A stretch of DNA of 64,000 bases from contig JAHRBS010000013.1 of the NCBI GenBank assembly GCA_024305745.1, positions 1 to 64,000 on the forward strand, read 5' to 3'. The position numbers were made by a program, and so were the translations under genes. Positions within the stretch are counted from its first letter, which is position 1. Every line of letters starts with the position of its first letter. Under the pieces are notes generated by a model. It was not told the DNA's origin. It saw only the letters and a program-made list of their open reading frames with translations, and did no database searches. Source of the DNA: Polyporus tsugae. Lineage: Eukaryota > Basidiomycota > Agaricomycetes > Polyporales > Polyporaceae. This document shows positions 31,658-43,660 of the stretch, piece after piece.

Positions 31658-33156
31658 CTAGTCTAGCGACCAACCGAACTTCGTCTCGCTTTCTGCGAGT
31701 CGCTGGCACACCAATTCAACCTTCCGATCGTCCACGTTCGCCACCGAAAACCTGACCCATCTATCTTCGTCCCTCACAGTCGCATTCTCCTCCCCTCTAG
31801 GTCCGAAGAATCCCGCAGGGAGCGTCACGACCCCGAGTTCCTGCGCTAGCCGCCGGCATGCCTCGTTCGCATGCACCCCCGCGAACGGATGGCGCACGAA
31901 CGCGTAGTATCCTCCCTGAGAACCGATCTTCCACCGCGGGGGAAGACGCTCTCGGAACAGCGTGTGCCGGTGAGCTACCGCCTCCGCGGTATCCCGAACG
32001 AACGGACGAAGCGCGGGCACGAGAGGGGCGAGCGCGACCTGCGGCGGTCGCGGCGCACATATCTGCATGTTGTCGAGCACCTTGTTCAAGGACGGGATGA
32101 CGTCCGGGGACGCGCAGACGAGGCCGAGGCGGTGGCCGGGGATGCAGTAGGACTTCGAAAAGGAGAACAGATGGATGAAGGTCGTGCGCCAATCCCAGTC
32201 CGAGGGCAAAGGCTCGCCCTCGAGAGACCCCCTTCTGGGAGGAGAGAACAGACGGTGGGGGACTCCGGTAGTGATGAAGTCGCGGTACGTTTCGTCCAGA
32301 ACAAGTGCTATGTTGTTCTGCCGCGCCAGTTTGCCAAAGGCCGCGATGAGGCTCGGCGGATAGATGGCACCCGTCTGGGAGATGACATCAGCATAGAACT
32401 TGAGTGCTGTTGCATCCGTCAGACTTACCGGGTTGTTAGGGGTGACCAGGACAATAGCCTTAGTCTTGGGAGTGATCAGAGCGGCGCAGCGTTCGGGGGA
32501 CGGCAAGAAACCTTCCTTCGCAGAGGTATGGAGTAGGACAGGTTTCACACCGAGCATAGTCAGAGTCATTCTGGTGGATAGTCAGACTCGGAATGAACGG
32601 TAAAAAAACAAAGACTCCGCTTACTCATGGTTGAAGTACCTGTATTGTCAACGTGTTAGTGTCAAGTATATTCGAGAAGAGCGGTCATGGGAACATTACC
32701 ATGGCACGGGGATGATGACCTCGTCTCCCGAGTCCACGAGCGTTGCCGCAACAGCGACGAACGCGAGGTTACAGCCGGCCGTGATAGCGATGTCGTCCTG
32801 AGTGATATCGGCATCGTCGCCGTAGCGAACCTTCATCTCTTGCGCCATCGCCTCCCTTAACGCACGTTCTCCAGTATTAGGGAGGTATCCACAGCTTCCT
32901 GGAGAGGAGGCAGCCGTCCCAAGAGCATCCAGGAAAGCCTGGGGCGGGGGGACGCCAGGTACTCCTTGGGACATGTCTAGGAGCGGACGATCATCCGTCG
33001 CGGGATAGGCAGCCGCCCATGCATATGCTTGCGGGATCCTGGTAGGGGAAATAAAACGAGTGGGTGTTAGATCCAATCAGTCTCGGTGATAACAATCAGC
33101 ACCTACGGAGGTCGACCAGTCGCAAGAGTAGTGTTGGAAAGGCGAAATCCGACCAT
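31658..33156 (-). CDS. PLP-dependent class I/II aminotransferase, 420 aa, five exons
   Basis: Exons 33156-33107, 33038-32700, 32639-32625, 32570-32429 and 32374-31658 close in frame. Exon 3 is a 15-nt micro-exon, giving PWYFNHEMTLTMLG. Intron 4 (54 nt) lies unseen in an open frame; removing it restores TPNNPTGAIYPP, the family's NPTG. The cofactor lysine is in SFSKSYCIPGHRLG, and LDETYRDF supplies the Asp/Tyr contacts to pyridoxal phosphate. The fold-type I enzyme swaps amino groups between an amino acid and a 2-oxo acid; the substrate cannot be read from sequence, and it could be aspartate/kynurenine-type or a specialised enzyme. The ATG inside intron 1 (33076) is rejected because CTAACACC and CCCCTACCAG there are a branch site and acceptor. 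No presequence is obvious, suggesting a cytosolic protein. Confidence 0.88.
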
Positions 33157-33621
33157 ATTATGAAGGTACCTTTGGACTCGACCGAAGCTTTTCAGTTGCG
33201 TCCGAGTGGACTGGACAAGTGCAGCTGTCAGAGGGTGCAAGGCTGTCTTCATCCATGTCATCTTCCCAGATCATGATCATTCTGAACGGAATTCCAAAGT
33301 CGCTCTCATATGTCTTGAGCTCCGACCTCTCGCGCAACTTGTGCGCAACCTGACTCGGTCGGCGGATCCTCCGGCCCGTGCCCAGTGGGCGGCTATTGGA
33401 GGCAATTCGCATACTTACTCACCTGCACCCGCGATGCAGTATCGCAGGGGCGACTCATATGTTCGAAAACGCGTGACAGATACAGGCCTTGGAAACGACT
33501 TGAGACTCAGACGGAGCTCAAAACATTGGAGTAGTTGGAGGAATGTGTATATTTGTCGACGATGGACACGACCGTACGCACTACCGCCTACTTGCACGCA
33601 TGCGACCCAACTTGATCCGCA
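33157..33621. other. Intergenic region
   Basis: Short 3' end of the complex I gene and 5' region of the aminotransferase, both on the minus strand. Nothing else is seen. Confidence 0.4.
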
Positions 33622-35333
33622 CTATGCAGACGCGCTCGGTGGAGCCACCTCCGGCAGGTTCGCACCAAGGTTGTCGGGGATCGCAAGCGTGGGGTCCGTC
33701 TGACTCTGCAGCCTGCCGCCGAAGAGGACCGGGCCGTTGGCAGCTCGGAAATCGGCGATGCGCTTCTCGACCTCGGGGCGGAAATGGCGCATGAGACCCT
33801 GGATGGGCCACGCGGCGGCGTCGCCGAGCGCGCAGATGGTGCGGCCCTCGATCTGCTTGGTGAGCTCGAGGAGCATGTCGATCTCGCGTTGGTGGCCGCG
33901 GCCCTCAACGAAGCGGTCCATCATGTTCATCATCCAGGTCGTGCCTTCACGGCAGGGCGTGCACTGACCGCAGGACTCGTGCTTGTAGAACTACAGGAGC
34001 ATGACGACGTTTAGGGCGATGCAAGGGAAGTATAAGCAAGAGTGGAACGTACGTGAGCGAAGCGGGCGATCGCCTTGACGATGTCGGTGCTCTTGTCCAT
34101 GACGATGACAGCACCGGTACCAAGACCGGACTGAGCGTCCTTCAAAGAGTCGTAGTCCATCCTGGAACGCTAATATGAAGACGCGAGGGCGATTGAATGA
34201 AGAAGTGGACATACAGGACTTCCGAGCACTTGTCAATCGGGAGAACGGGGACGGAACTACCGCCGGGAATGATACCGAGAAGGTTGTCCCAGCCACCGCG
34301 GACACCACCGCAGTGCTTCTCGATAAGGTCCTTTAGCGGAATACTCATCTCCTCCTCAACGACACATGGGTTGTTAACGTGGCCGGAGATGCAGAATAAC
34401 TTTGTGCCCTGGTTCCGTGCACGACCGAACCCAGCGAACCACGGTGCTCCACGCCTGCAGATGGTAGGGGCGACCGCGACGGTTTCGACGTTGGCGACAG
34501 TTGTGGGGGAACCGAAAAGGCCGACGTCGGCGGGGAACGGAGGTTTGAGACGCGGCTTGCCCTGCTTGCCCTCGAGGGACTCGATAAGCGCGGTCTCCTC
34601 GCCGCAAATGTACGCTCCCGCGCCACGATGGAGGTAGACGTCGAAAGAGTAGCCGGAGCCGCAGGCGTCCTTACCGAGGAAGCCGGCCTTGTACGCCTCG
34701 TTGATGGCCTGCTGGACGTGAGAGGCCTCCTGGTAGAACTCGCCACGAATGTAGATGTATGCAGCGTTGGCGTTCATGGCGCGGCCAGCCACGAGACAAC
34801 CCTCGATGAGCTTGTGGGGGTCACCGCGCAGGATTTCACGGTCCTTGCAGGTTCCGGGCTCACCCTCGTCGGCGTTGACAACGAGGTAGCGAGGACTAGG
34901 GCGGAGCGGATTGGGACATGCGAAGGGCGCCAGGACGAATTTACGCACCGAGGGTCTTTCTCCCATCCCGGCTTGTTCATGAAACTCCACTTCAAACCGC
35001 TAGGGAACCCTGCACCTCCACGCCCACGCAATCCAGAGTCCTTGATAGTCTGAATAATCCATGAATCGCCCTTGAGAAGGATGTCCTTGGTTTTGTGCCA
35101 GTCACCGCGAGACTGGAACGCGCGCTTAGTCACGGCATGCAACGTCTGACGGAACAAAAGTTGCGCACCTGAGCACCCTTGATACCATGGTCATGCCTGC
35201 AATACGCGTTGGTGAAGATCCGGTCCTGGTCCTTCAAGCCGCCATAACGACGAACGGGGGTATCCTGCACCGTCGCAAAAGAGCGACGAGGAGGCTTGGC
35301 ACGGAATGGTCGTGCTATACCTGTGGAAAGCAC
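33622..35333 (-). CDS. NDUFV1: NADH:ubiquinone oxidoreductase 51-kDa subunit (complex I), 495 aa, five exons
   Basis: Exons 35333-35169, 35112-34949, 34895-34215, 34161-34053 and 33990-33622 close in frame at the usual family length. The protein accepts electrons from NADH on FMN in the matrix arm of complex I and passes them through 4Fe-4S cluster N3. The NADH/FMN region shows [16 protein letters not shown] and [15 protein letters not shown], plus [19 protein letters not shown]. The cluster ligands are [12 protein letters not shown] near the C-terminus plus the Cys of [13 protein letters not shown]. The first 20 residues ([20 protein letters not shown]) form an Arg-rich mitochondrial presequence. 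The gene symbol is that of the human orthologue; fungi use various names (NUO51). Confidence 0.95.
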
Positions 35334-35873
35334 TCCGGATATGAGCTAAAGCCCTAGAGTGAGCACATGCATGCCTCAGAGCAGATACGCACGGGTCGCC
35401 TGCGACGTATGTCTGAGCATCGTCGTGGACAGTGACGAAGGGTGTTTGCTCGACGCTGACCGTTGTTCGCGCTCTCAGTGGCTCGGGCACCTCCGGCACT
35501 GTTATTTGCCCCAGTTTATCCTGCTTCCTAATCTGGAGTTCCTCTGTGCCGGCTGGCGCCTATAACGTTGTCAAGAGTCAAGACCCTGGCTTCAGCATGG
35601 CCACCATGACCACCCCCGTCGCCAGTAAACCCGTGATAGACATAAGATGGACTGGCTTTTGACTCATCCAGAACATAGAAGCGGGGAATCACGCTACACA
35701 AACCATTGCAACCGGTAAGTAACAGTCGACTTTACCATGGTATAGTTTACACGCAGTGGCTCAGAGAGGGGCCCGTATATGTTGTGAAGGAGCTATCAAA
35801 CCCTCGAGACTTACGAGTAGCTTGATCGATATTCGGATTCTCCGACCGATCACACGGCGCGTCGCCCATGAGC
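35334..35873. other. Intergenic region, possible unplaced exons
   Basis: A minus-strand stretch at about 35610-35700 reads SQKPVHLMSITGLLATGVV followed by MVAMLKPGS and a stop, a plausible membrane segment, but no upstream exon joined it in frame. Nothing else is supported. Confidence 0.3.
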
Positions 35874-36132
35874 TCATTCGATGTGAGGGTCCCTTGGTGG
35901 TGATGCCACTCCTTGGTTGTGTACAGAATAATTGTCACTTACAAGACCAGCTCTATCCTTACTGCGATCGACCACATTCTGGAGGTCCGTGGCTTTCCCT
36001 GCCGGATATCGCGCCGCTTTGAACACCGCAATCGCAGGGTGTTGAGCATATGCATCGCTTGCGCATCGCCCACGTGGTAAGTCCGTTTTGCGAGTCTGGT
36101 ACGTTTTACTGAGGCGTGCCTTCATAGGACAT
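35874..36132 (-). CDS. Short unknown protein, 68 aa, two exons
   Basis: Exon 36132-36110 (MSYEGTP) joins exon 36057-35874 over a 52-nt intron with donor GTAAAA, branch CTTAC and acceptor GCGCAAG. The product reads DAYAQHPAIAVFKAARYPAG, then KATDLQNVVDRSKDRAGL, then a polar tail ending PRDPHIE. It is hydrophilic, has no membrane segment and is not recognised. A GTAAGT after RAGL could be another donor, so the C-terminus may differ. Confidence 0.4.
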
Positions 36133-36414
36133 CTTCGTACGGAACGTGGTGACAGCAACCGAGCAGGGCGCCGACTGTGATGGGCGAGTGACGGCAGGGC
36201 GAGTATACCTCCTCGATTTTGAGACTTGCCGGCAGTTTGAGCAAGGTCCTAGCATTTAAACCGCCGTCTCATTACTGGGAGGCACGATCACGTGGATTGG
36301 GGAGGTCACACAGTCAGCGTGTCTTGGCCGGGCGGAGCGGACTCGGGGACACAGGCTGCTCCGTTGCCAACCCCCAGCTTCGACCTGTTCCCCTCGAGTT
36401 GCTCACTGACTGCA

Positions 36415-39400
36415 ATGCCCCCCGCATCCACAGCGTTTGCCATGAACATCTGCCAGCCCGACGCAGGCGGCAGAGGCTACATCCCCCTCGCAGACCATGG
36501 CCTGTCAGTCTCCCTCCTTAGTAACCCCGCCCCATGCCTTGACCTCACTCACCATCCATCCACGCCCGTTCACAGCATCGGGAACCTCCACACTGCCGCT
36601 CTTGTATGTCGACAGACACCCCTGACATCGTAAACGACTCTTGACTTCCTCCTCCTCAGATTAGCATTGATGGCTCTGGTGAGTGATTTGTACATATATG
36701 CGTTGCTGTTTTATACTGTTTGAATCCGCAATCCACAACCTGCCTACCTCCCCCGCTGTAATGCCCTCCGAGGCGATCCTCGCATCTTCTCTCTCCCATG
36801 TCTTCCTATGACGTATGCGCTTATTCCGGCGCTTAGTCGAGAGCTACTGCGTCCCAAACTTCGACTCTCCCTCCGTCTTCGCCCGCATCCTCGACAAGGA
36901 CAAGGTACCCTCCGCTTTCTCTCACTTACTTCTTCCTATTCACCATTTCTCCCCAGGGCGGCCACTTCTCCATCACTCCCACCGTCCCCTTCACAACCAA
37001 GCAGAGCTATTTGCCTAATTCAAACGTGCGCACATCCACCAAATACTCACGCTGCCATATTCTTATCCAAATCAAATCAAATAATTGCTGTAGATCCTTC
37101 AAACAAAGTAGTTACATTCATTATTGATTTATTGCAAATACCATCTTACCTATCGTCCCTGCAGGTACCTCAATGAAGACGGCGTAGCAGCAGTCACCGG
37201 TGCGCCATTACCCTCTCCTACCCTAACTCGTAACCTCATACTATAACACCAGATTACCTTCCCCGTCAGCCAACCAGCGCCACCGCTCGCCCCCTTCTCG
37301 CATGGCTCATCCGCCGCGTCGAAGTCATCCGCGGCTCCATGCCCATCCGCGTCGAGTGTGCCCCCGCCTTCAACTACGCCCGTTCTCCTCACACGACATC
37401 CATCGAGGTCGATACCTCCGTCGCCGCACCCGAGCCCTCCAACTCCCCGATTTCCCCCCACCTCAAGGCCGTCTTCGACTCCCCGGACGCCAAGCTCAAG
37501 CTCGACCTCCGCTATGTCGCCGAGTTCGCCCTCGACGACATCGGCGACCCAGAGGTGAAGCTCAACTACCTCGACCTCGAGAACAAGGGTCACAAAGGTC
37601 GCGGCGTCTGGACCGAGATCCTACTGCGCGAGGGCCAGGTCGTCACGTTCGTGCTCAGGACCCCGCCCGATGTGTCCCTCCCGCCCCAGGCAAACCCGAC
37701 GCACCAGACGGCGAGGGAGCTCGGCATTTCGTATGATAGTGGGTGTTCTCGTTTCTTTTCGGTTACGAGTGTGATTGACTGCTTTGGTCCTCAGAACTCG
37801 TCGCGGGCGCATCGAACCTCCGCCCGCCCGAGGACCCGATCTTGACCAAGGTGCGTCCTAGACTGCATCCAAGTTGACGATTAGTTTCACATCGTTGACT
37901 CAACTTGGTATGGTAGTCCCTCTTGCGCGAATGCCTCGAAGTACGTCAACCTCTCTTTCGACTGACGACAAGCGTGCGAAGGCTAATTCGTGATCTCGAC
38001 ACAGCAAACGAACAAGTACTGGACAGCGTGGATCGGCCGCTCGACGTACAACGGCGCGTGGAAGGAGGCCGTCAACCGCAGCGCGCTCGCGCTCAAGCTC
38101 CTCATCTTCGAGCCCACAGGCGCGGTCGTCGCGAGCCCCACCTTCAGCCTGCCCGAGTACATCGGCGGGACGCGCAACTGGGACTACCGCGCGTCCTGGA
38201 TCCGCGATTCGTCCTTCACGCTCTACGCGCTCATCCGGCTCGGGTTTACCTACGAGGCAAATGGTGCGCCCCTCCTTTCCCTTCTCTCAGCCGCCGCCTG
38301 CTCACCCGGCAGTTGCCGACGTTGACTTCGATATGGATCGCAGCTTACATGGAGTTCATCTTCGAGCGCGTGCGCACGCGGGACCCGGACGGCTCGCTCA
38401 AGATCATGTACGGAATCGAGTCTTGTTCGGACCGTGTGGACTCCCGCTCACGCTCGCACTTGACTTGCCCCAAATGCTCGCCGCCCCATAGGTATACCAT
38501 CCACGGTGAGTTCGTCCGCGAGTCGGAGAGGCGCGAAGGGGCTGACGCTGGGACGGCGTGCTCGGGCGTGCAGGGGACAAGGACTTCCCGGAGGAGGAGC
38601 TGTGGCACCTCGATGGGCACAAGGGCTCTAAACCTGTTAGGTGCGGTTCAGTGGCTCTATCGTGGGGATATCGAATTGATTTGGCTGCTGACTTGTTTCT
38701 CCCTGCCGTAGAATTGGGAACGGGGCGATAGATCACGTGCAGATGGTGCGTTCTTCGTCCGGCTTTTCGTGCGGGAGTTGGAGGGTTGACGTTTGCCTTG
38801 CTCTGTTTTTAAGGATATTTATGGTGAATTGTACGTCGGTCTCTCTTGTTTATTGGTTTATGCTGACGGTGCCGGTGAAGGATGGACTGTATCTACCTAT
38901 CGCAGAAGGTGCGCATACGCCCTCTTCGCTTTCTGAGTGGTCCTATTCTAATGTAATCAATCGCAGTTCGGACGTCCTCTGGTACGTGGCCTACTATCAA
39001 TCCTGTAGCCTGTCGCTGACGCCCTCGGTGACAAAGGGATACGACACTTGGTGAGAGCTCAGAATAGGGTAGATTCATCATCGTTGACGCTGACGTCTGT
39101 CGCCCCAGGGTCGCTGTCCGCGACATGTGCGTGCGGTTCAATTGCCTAGCTGCTCGAAAGAGTGCTAATGACAGCGTCGCCTCTGTAGTGTGGAATGTGG
39201 GTAGTCTGCCTATTCACTGAGGGTCTGCGTTGCTAAGAACAATTTGGAACCAGTCGTCATCGCACATGTCCAGGAGCCTGACTTGTACGTCTTACAATCC
39301 TCATTGGTGTTTCTTTGCCGTGGTGCTAATGAAAGCGTAACAGGTCCATCTGGTTCGTGCGTTTCGACTGTCGGTGTCAGACAAATGATATAAACTTGCC

Positions 39401-40409
39401 GTGGTGATATTAGGGAAGTGCGAAACCGTCACAGGCACTTTGTGGTATGTTGGTCTAGTGAGCGTTTCGACGATGTGCTAATGGGTTCACCACACTCCCC
39501 AGTACTCCAAGGTAGGCTTGCCACGAACAGATTCATTCTCTCATATCGTGACCATACTTATCTAGGTCATGATGTGGGTTGCGATCGACCGCGGTGCGTC
39601 CCTGCTTTCCCTGCCTTCTGAGCATCTGCACTCAATAGCAAGGACTTCGTATACGCGCCTTCGTCTCTAGGCATCCGACTCGCAGAGAAAAGATCCCTCC
39701 CTTGCCCCCGACGTAACGAGTGGTACGCGGCGCGGGACACGCTGTACGAGGAGATCATGGCGAAGGGGTACAACAACAAGAAGCAGTTCTTCGCGCAGAG
39801 CTACGAGGACCAGGACATCCTCGACTCGTCGCTGCTCATCATGCCGCTCGTGTTCTTCTCGACTCCCGCGAGTGGTCCTTTCGGCGCGGTCGGGTCGGAG
39901 TCGCATGCTGACTGTCTACTTATTTGCAGGCAGACCCTCGTTTCCTGAACACGCTCAAGGCCATCCTGCAGTCGCCCGAACGAGGCGGTCTAACGTCGAA
40001 CGTACGTCGAGTCTCCCTGCTCGTTCCTCGCCGTGACGACTCACGGTTGGGCTGCTCGTGCGTGCTGGCTCTTTAGGGCTTGGTATACCGGTACGACGTG
40101 TCCAAGTTGATGGCGCTGCGCTCGGACATGTGCGTATCGTATTCCTTGCGTGGGTTCGAGATCGCGTGGGCTGATGGGCGACTGATTCCAGGCATTGGTG
40201 GACGAGAAGAACAAGCACTTGTTGCTGCGGCTCGCGATGCAGTGCGAGGGCGTCATTTGCTGTCGTGTGGGCACGCGGAGGGGGGCGTTGCGGGCAGACC
40301 TGGCGGCGGCGGCGGACAGGGGCGCAGAGACGCGATGGCTGTTTGTAGGTACTCAGCGGTGTCCCGTAGCGTGCCCCAAATATATTTTATTGGCGCTTCG
40401 TCACGTTGA
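36415..40409 (+). CDS. GH15 glucoamylase-like glycoside hydrolase, copy 1
   Basis: An intron-rich gene recognised by GH15 signatures of the bacterial glucoamylase/trehalase-like branch. Successive exons read [55 protein letters not shown] 14-nt micro-exon (37094-37107) gives NILQTK|YLNEDGV. The core follows: [73 protein letters not shown] and [19 protein letters not shown]. The family hydrolyses alpha-glucosidic links, for example trehalose or dextrins, by inverting catalysis in an alpha/alpha barrel. No signal peptide is seen. After VYRYDVSK (about 40106) the family's GVGGEEGTF end is not found; the open frame runs to 40409 without similarity, so the C-terminus is lost or replaced. Exon borders between 38700 and 39620 are approximate. 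Confidence 0.75.
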
Positions 40410-40453
40410 AAACGACCAGACAGAGAGACGGAGTCGGGGAGAGCAGTATACAA

Positions 40454-40560
40454 CCATCCGGACGTTCAACCATCCGGACGGCGTATTCAACACGGCATCT
40501 TCAAGAATACGGACGGTGTACTTAACAATCCAGACGTCGTATCCAAGAATCCGGACGGCG
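40454..40560. repeat. Degenerate CCGGACG minisatellite, copy 1
   Basis: A run of imperfect repeats built on CATCCGGACG, AATACGGACG, AATCCAGACG and AATCCGGACG at intervals of about 16-30 bp, just downstream of the GH15 gene. Confidence 0.6.
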
Positions 40561-40882
40561 GGTGGTTGGTACGGTAGGGAGGTAGGGAGGACATACGGTG
40601 CGCGTCGGAAGGCCCGCGAGACTCGCGCTGCCACTACTTACGAGTGTGCTACTGTGCTGGATGCTGTATACAGGAGAGTGCTTGACTACGCCATACCACG
40701 CTGTAAATTCTAACGCTACTGTACACCAATCCGCCCATCAGTTGAATGTACAAGACGCCCGCAAGAACGCGAGAGATACAGACGCTCCATGCCTTGCACG
40801 CGTTCTAGACCCGCAGGCCAGGCCAACACCCAACTTCACCTTCGTATCCCCTCCGACTCTCTCGCTCCTACTCCCGGAATAA

Positions 40883-42739
40883 TTAGCGGATAAATACACG
40901 GACACCGAGAGACGACTGACGTACCACTGGCAATCCCAAGTCCTGGCGGCCGGGCGCGGCCTGCGCCGCGTTCGTTGAGGATTCAGTCCGGTCAGAAGAG
41001 CACGCTGGTTCGAACACGAGCCGGACAGGCACGAACAACGCCCGGAGCCCCCTCAGATGAACCCACCGTGCGGTTCCGGCCAATAGGGTCATGCTGCTGG
41101 ATATTCTGAAGGTTCGGCTGCATGTTCATATTACCGAAGAGGCCGGGAGGCACCTGGTGACGTGAACACTCCAGGTAGCATAAACGCGAAACACTTATCT
41201 CTCGACCGCGGACAACCGCGAGTGCCAAAGCCACATCTGCGGTTGAGCGCAGCACAATCCTGGATCCGAGGATCGACGCGCTGCGAGAGAAACAAGTCCC
41301 TACCGGCTCGTGAAACCGAGCGGCTTGCATAATGTACGGCATCGGAAGACGGGAGACGGACACTCATGCCTCTCACGCGCTCCGGACTCGCCGTCTGGCC
41401 AACACCCAACGTCCTCCATGTCACGGGCTCCTACTTGCCGTATATTAGTGGATAGTTGCGCGGACACTCAGAGACGACTGGCGTACCAATTCCAAGGGCT
41501 GGCGGCCAGGCGCCGTGCCCGTTAAAGAGTCGCTCCGGACAGAAGATCACGATCGGTCGAAGACGAGCCGGACAGACAAGCCGGACAGGCGCGAACAACT
41601 CGCGGACGCTGCCGCTACAATCTGAGCCTCAAACCACAAATCGCCGCCCGGGAAATCCAACACCGGCGCACTCGCTGCTCTCCATGCCCATGCGCAATCT
41701 GGTGAGGAAGCACTCACCGACTCAACGACCGACAATAGCGGCATCCTCATCCAACTCAGAGACGGACCCCCACGTCGCCCATTCCCTCTACCTCGGACCT
41801 GTCATCTATCAAGACCAGAGACGTTCCTAGGACGACCCAACAGACAGTCAGCAAATGGCAGTGGCGGGAGATTGTAAATAAGTACTCACATTCGTCCGGA
41901 AAACAGCCGCAAGTTTGCTGATGCCCCATTGAACCCCATTGAACCTGGACAGAACGGCGCATTTCGATGAAGAGCCGGACAGGCGTTGCCGCCGTTCTGT
42001 GAAGCGGATGGTCAGCGAAGAGCGGCGATCGGAGAAGCATCATGAAACCTACCGTGCGGTTCCGGCCGATAGGGTTATGCTGCTGGATATTCCGAAGGTT
42101 CGGCTGCATGTTCGTGTTGCCGAAGAGACCGGGAGGGAGCTGAGGCGCACCCATTTGAGGCAGCTGTTGGCGTGAACGCTCATATTTGACGAGCGGTGAG
42201 TGTCGAAGACACACAGCAGCACAGTCCGCGTCGAGCGCAGAACAGTCCTGGACCCGAGGATGGACGCGCTGCGAGGGAAACGAGCGGCTGACATGATCAA
42301 CACGGCTGTCCGGGGAGACGACACTCAAGTTGGTGAGAGGACCGAGGCTCTGACCGCCTGGACTGGCATGCACCGAGCGTGTGCCGCCGTTGACGGGCAC
42401 GCACCGGCTTGTGGACGAGTCCACTGATCGCCGCAACCCGGATTTGACTATGCAACACGTGAAATAAACTCACCACATCCCCCGGCTCGCCGTCGACACC
42501 TCGCTCCGGGAGGGTACATGATGTTCAAGTTGCAGTAAACTACAACACCGCTGTCGCGATGTGCGTTAGCGGAGGAGGTCTGAACAGTAGAAGGGCGGTT
42601 GGAGCACTCACGTCGGCTGCTATACACACAGTCCCGGATAGTTGAGAGCGGACACGCGGGAAAGGGAGATGGAGGGAGGGAGATGGGAGTGGGGTGGTGC
42701 AGGGAGGGGAGAGTACCTTGGCGTCCTTGTTTCGTCCAT
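40883..42739 (-). CDS. Unknown gene with an internally duplicated segment, copy 1
   Basis: Not recognised, and exons are only partly resolved. A likely start is the ATG at 42739 (CCACCATGG context), opening MDETRTP before a donor GTACTC. Coding-like exons further on read QSLGPLTNLSVVSPDS and QMGAPQLPPGLFGNTNMQ, continuing PNLRNIQQHNPIGRNRTV. A second, diverged version of the latter, PPGLFGNMNMQPNLQNIQQH, lies about 990 bp downstream. The GLFGN...NIQQ...GRNRT block is the most protein-like part and is conserved between the two internal copies despite many silent changes. The gene runs opposite to GH15. The 3' end is not fixed. Confidence 0.35.
41041..42307. repeat. Pair of diverged direct repeats about 988 bp apart, copy 1
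   Basis: About 41041-41318 and 42030-42307 are similar over roughly 270 bp, including ACCGTGCGGTTCCGGCC, TGCTGCTGGATATTC and CGACGCGCTGCGAG. The offset is 987-989 bp. The same pair recurs in copy 2 of the large unit (53902-55168). Confidence 0.75.
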
Positions 42740-43660
42740 GGTGGAATAAAATTTTCGATGACCTGGGAAATCGGACATTAGCGACGGCGCCCGGAGGTGA
42801 GAACGACGGGTTACTAGGTGGTTTAACAGGCGCGCCCATTTCGATCTACCGATCTCGCATCAAGCAGCGCAGCTCTGAGATTATTTCCGTCGCGTCAGGG
42901 TTTAGATGGACTCGGACACTGGATGCGACTCTCCCCAGCCATGATCGCGTCCGCCCCCACCCCACCTACAACCTGAAAATGCTGTTGACCTTGCGCCGAT
43001 ACCCTTAGATGACATTGTCGTCCGCCGTCGAAGGAGGGCCCATCTGGCTAGACTCGCCGCAGGAGAGACATCTTGCCAACTCCGTAGCCGGAACTCGGGA
43101 ATGTCTGTGGATCCTACATCTGCGCTGGGCGGTCAGAAACCAACGTAATCAAAAACTCACGGTCGTCAACAGAACTAGCCTCGGCGCTGTGCATATGTTC
43201 GTGTCGGCGCCCGGACGGGCGGATCGCGAGGCTGGCATATTTACCAGTTGGAATACACCGTGCCGGTTGCGTGAGACGGTTCAACTAATATCAGAAGCGC
43301 GAAAAGCATACATATGGAGGCGGGTGTGGCCAGATTGGATATTCAGGCCGCGACGATCGTGGAAGGGGAGAGCAGAGTGCCAAGTCTCGGCAAACGCTGC
43401 AGTGCAGTGCCACAATGGTACAAGCGCCTGAGGCTGCCTTTTGCGGTCACTCTCCCAATCAGCTCTTTCCCCAGAACCTCTTCCTTGTCCACCAACGACA
43501 ACTTCAGAGGCTGCATTGATTACATTTAAACCACGACATAAAATACAGGCCATCTAGTCGGTGAACTCCTCGATTTCCGACTCCTCGCCCTCGACCTCCG
43601 ACGACGACCATACAGCCTCCTCGATCGGGTCTTCCGAGTCCTCCGCTCCCCGGATGCTAT
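42740..43660. other. Spacer between the two minus-strand genes, copy 1
   Basis: No supported gene. The acidic frame at 43558-43650 on the minus strand (EDSEDPIEEAVWSSSEVEGE) looks coding and may be a further exon of the gene ending at 43661, but no in-phase intron of normal length joins them. Copy 2 lies at 55601-56521. Confidence 0.35.

Noticed and set aside
33038..33076. Start of the aminotransferase at 33076 (MDLTPTRF)
   Set aside because: The stretch carries a branch site CTAAC and acceptor CCTACCAG; splicing to an upstream exon (MVGFRLSNTTLATGRPP) keeps frame and gives a better N-terminus.
43009..43431. Plus-strand frame of 140 codons and its copy at 55870-56292
   Set aside because: It has no motif, no splice-consistent neighbours and overlaps other frames; presence in both copies only reflects the large tandem repeat.
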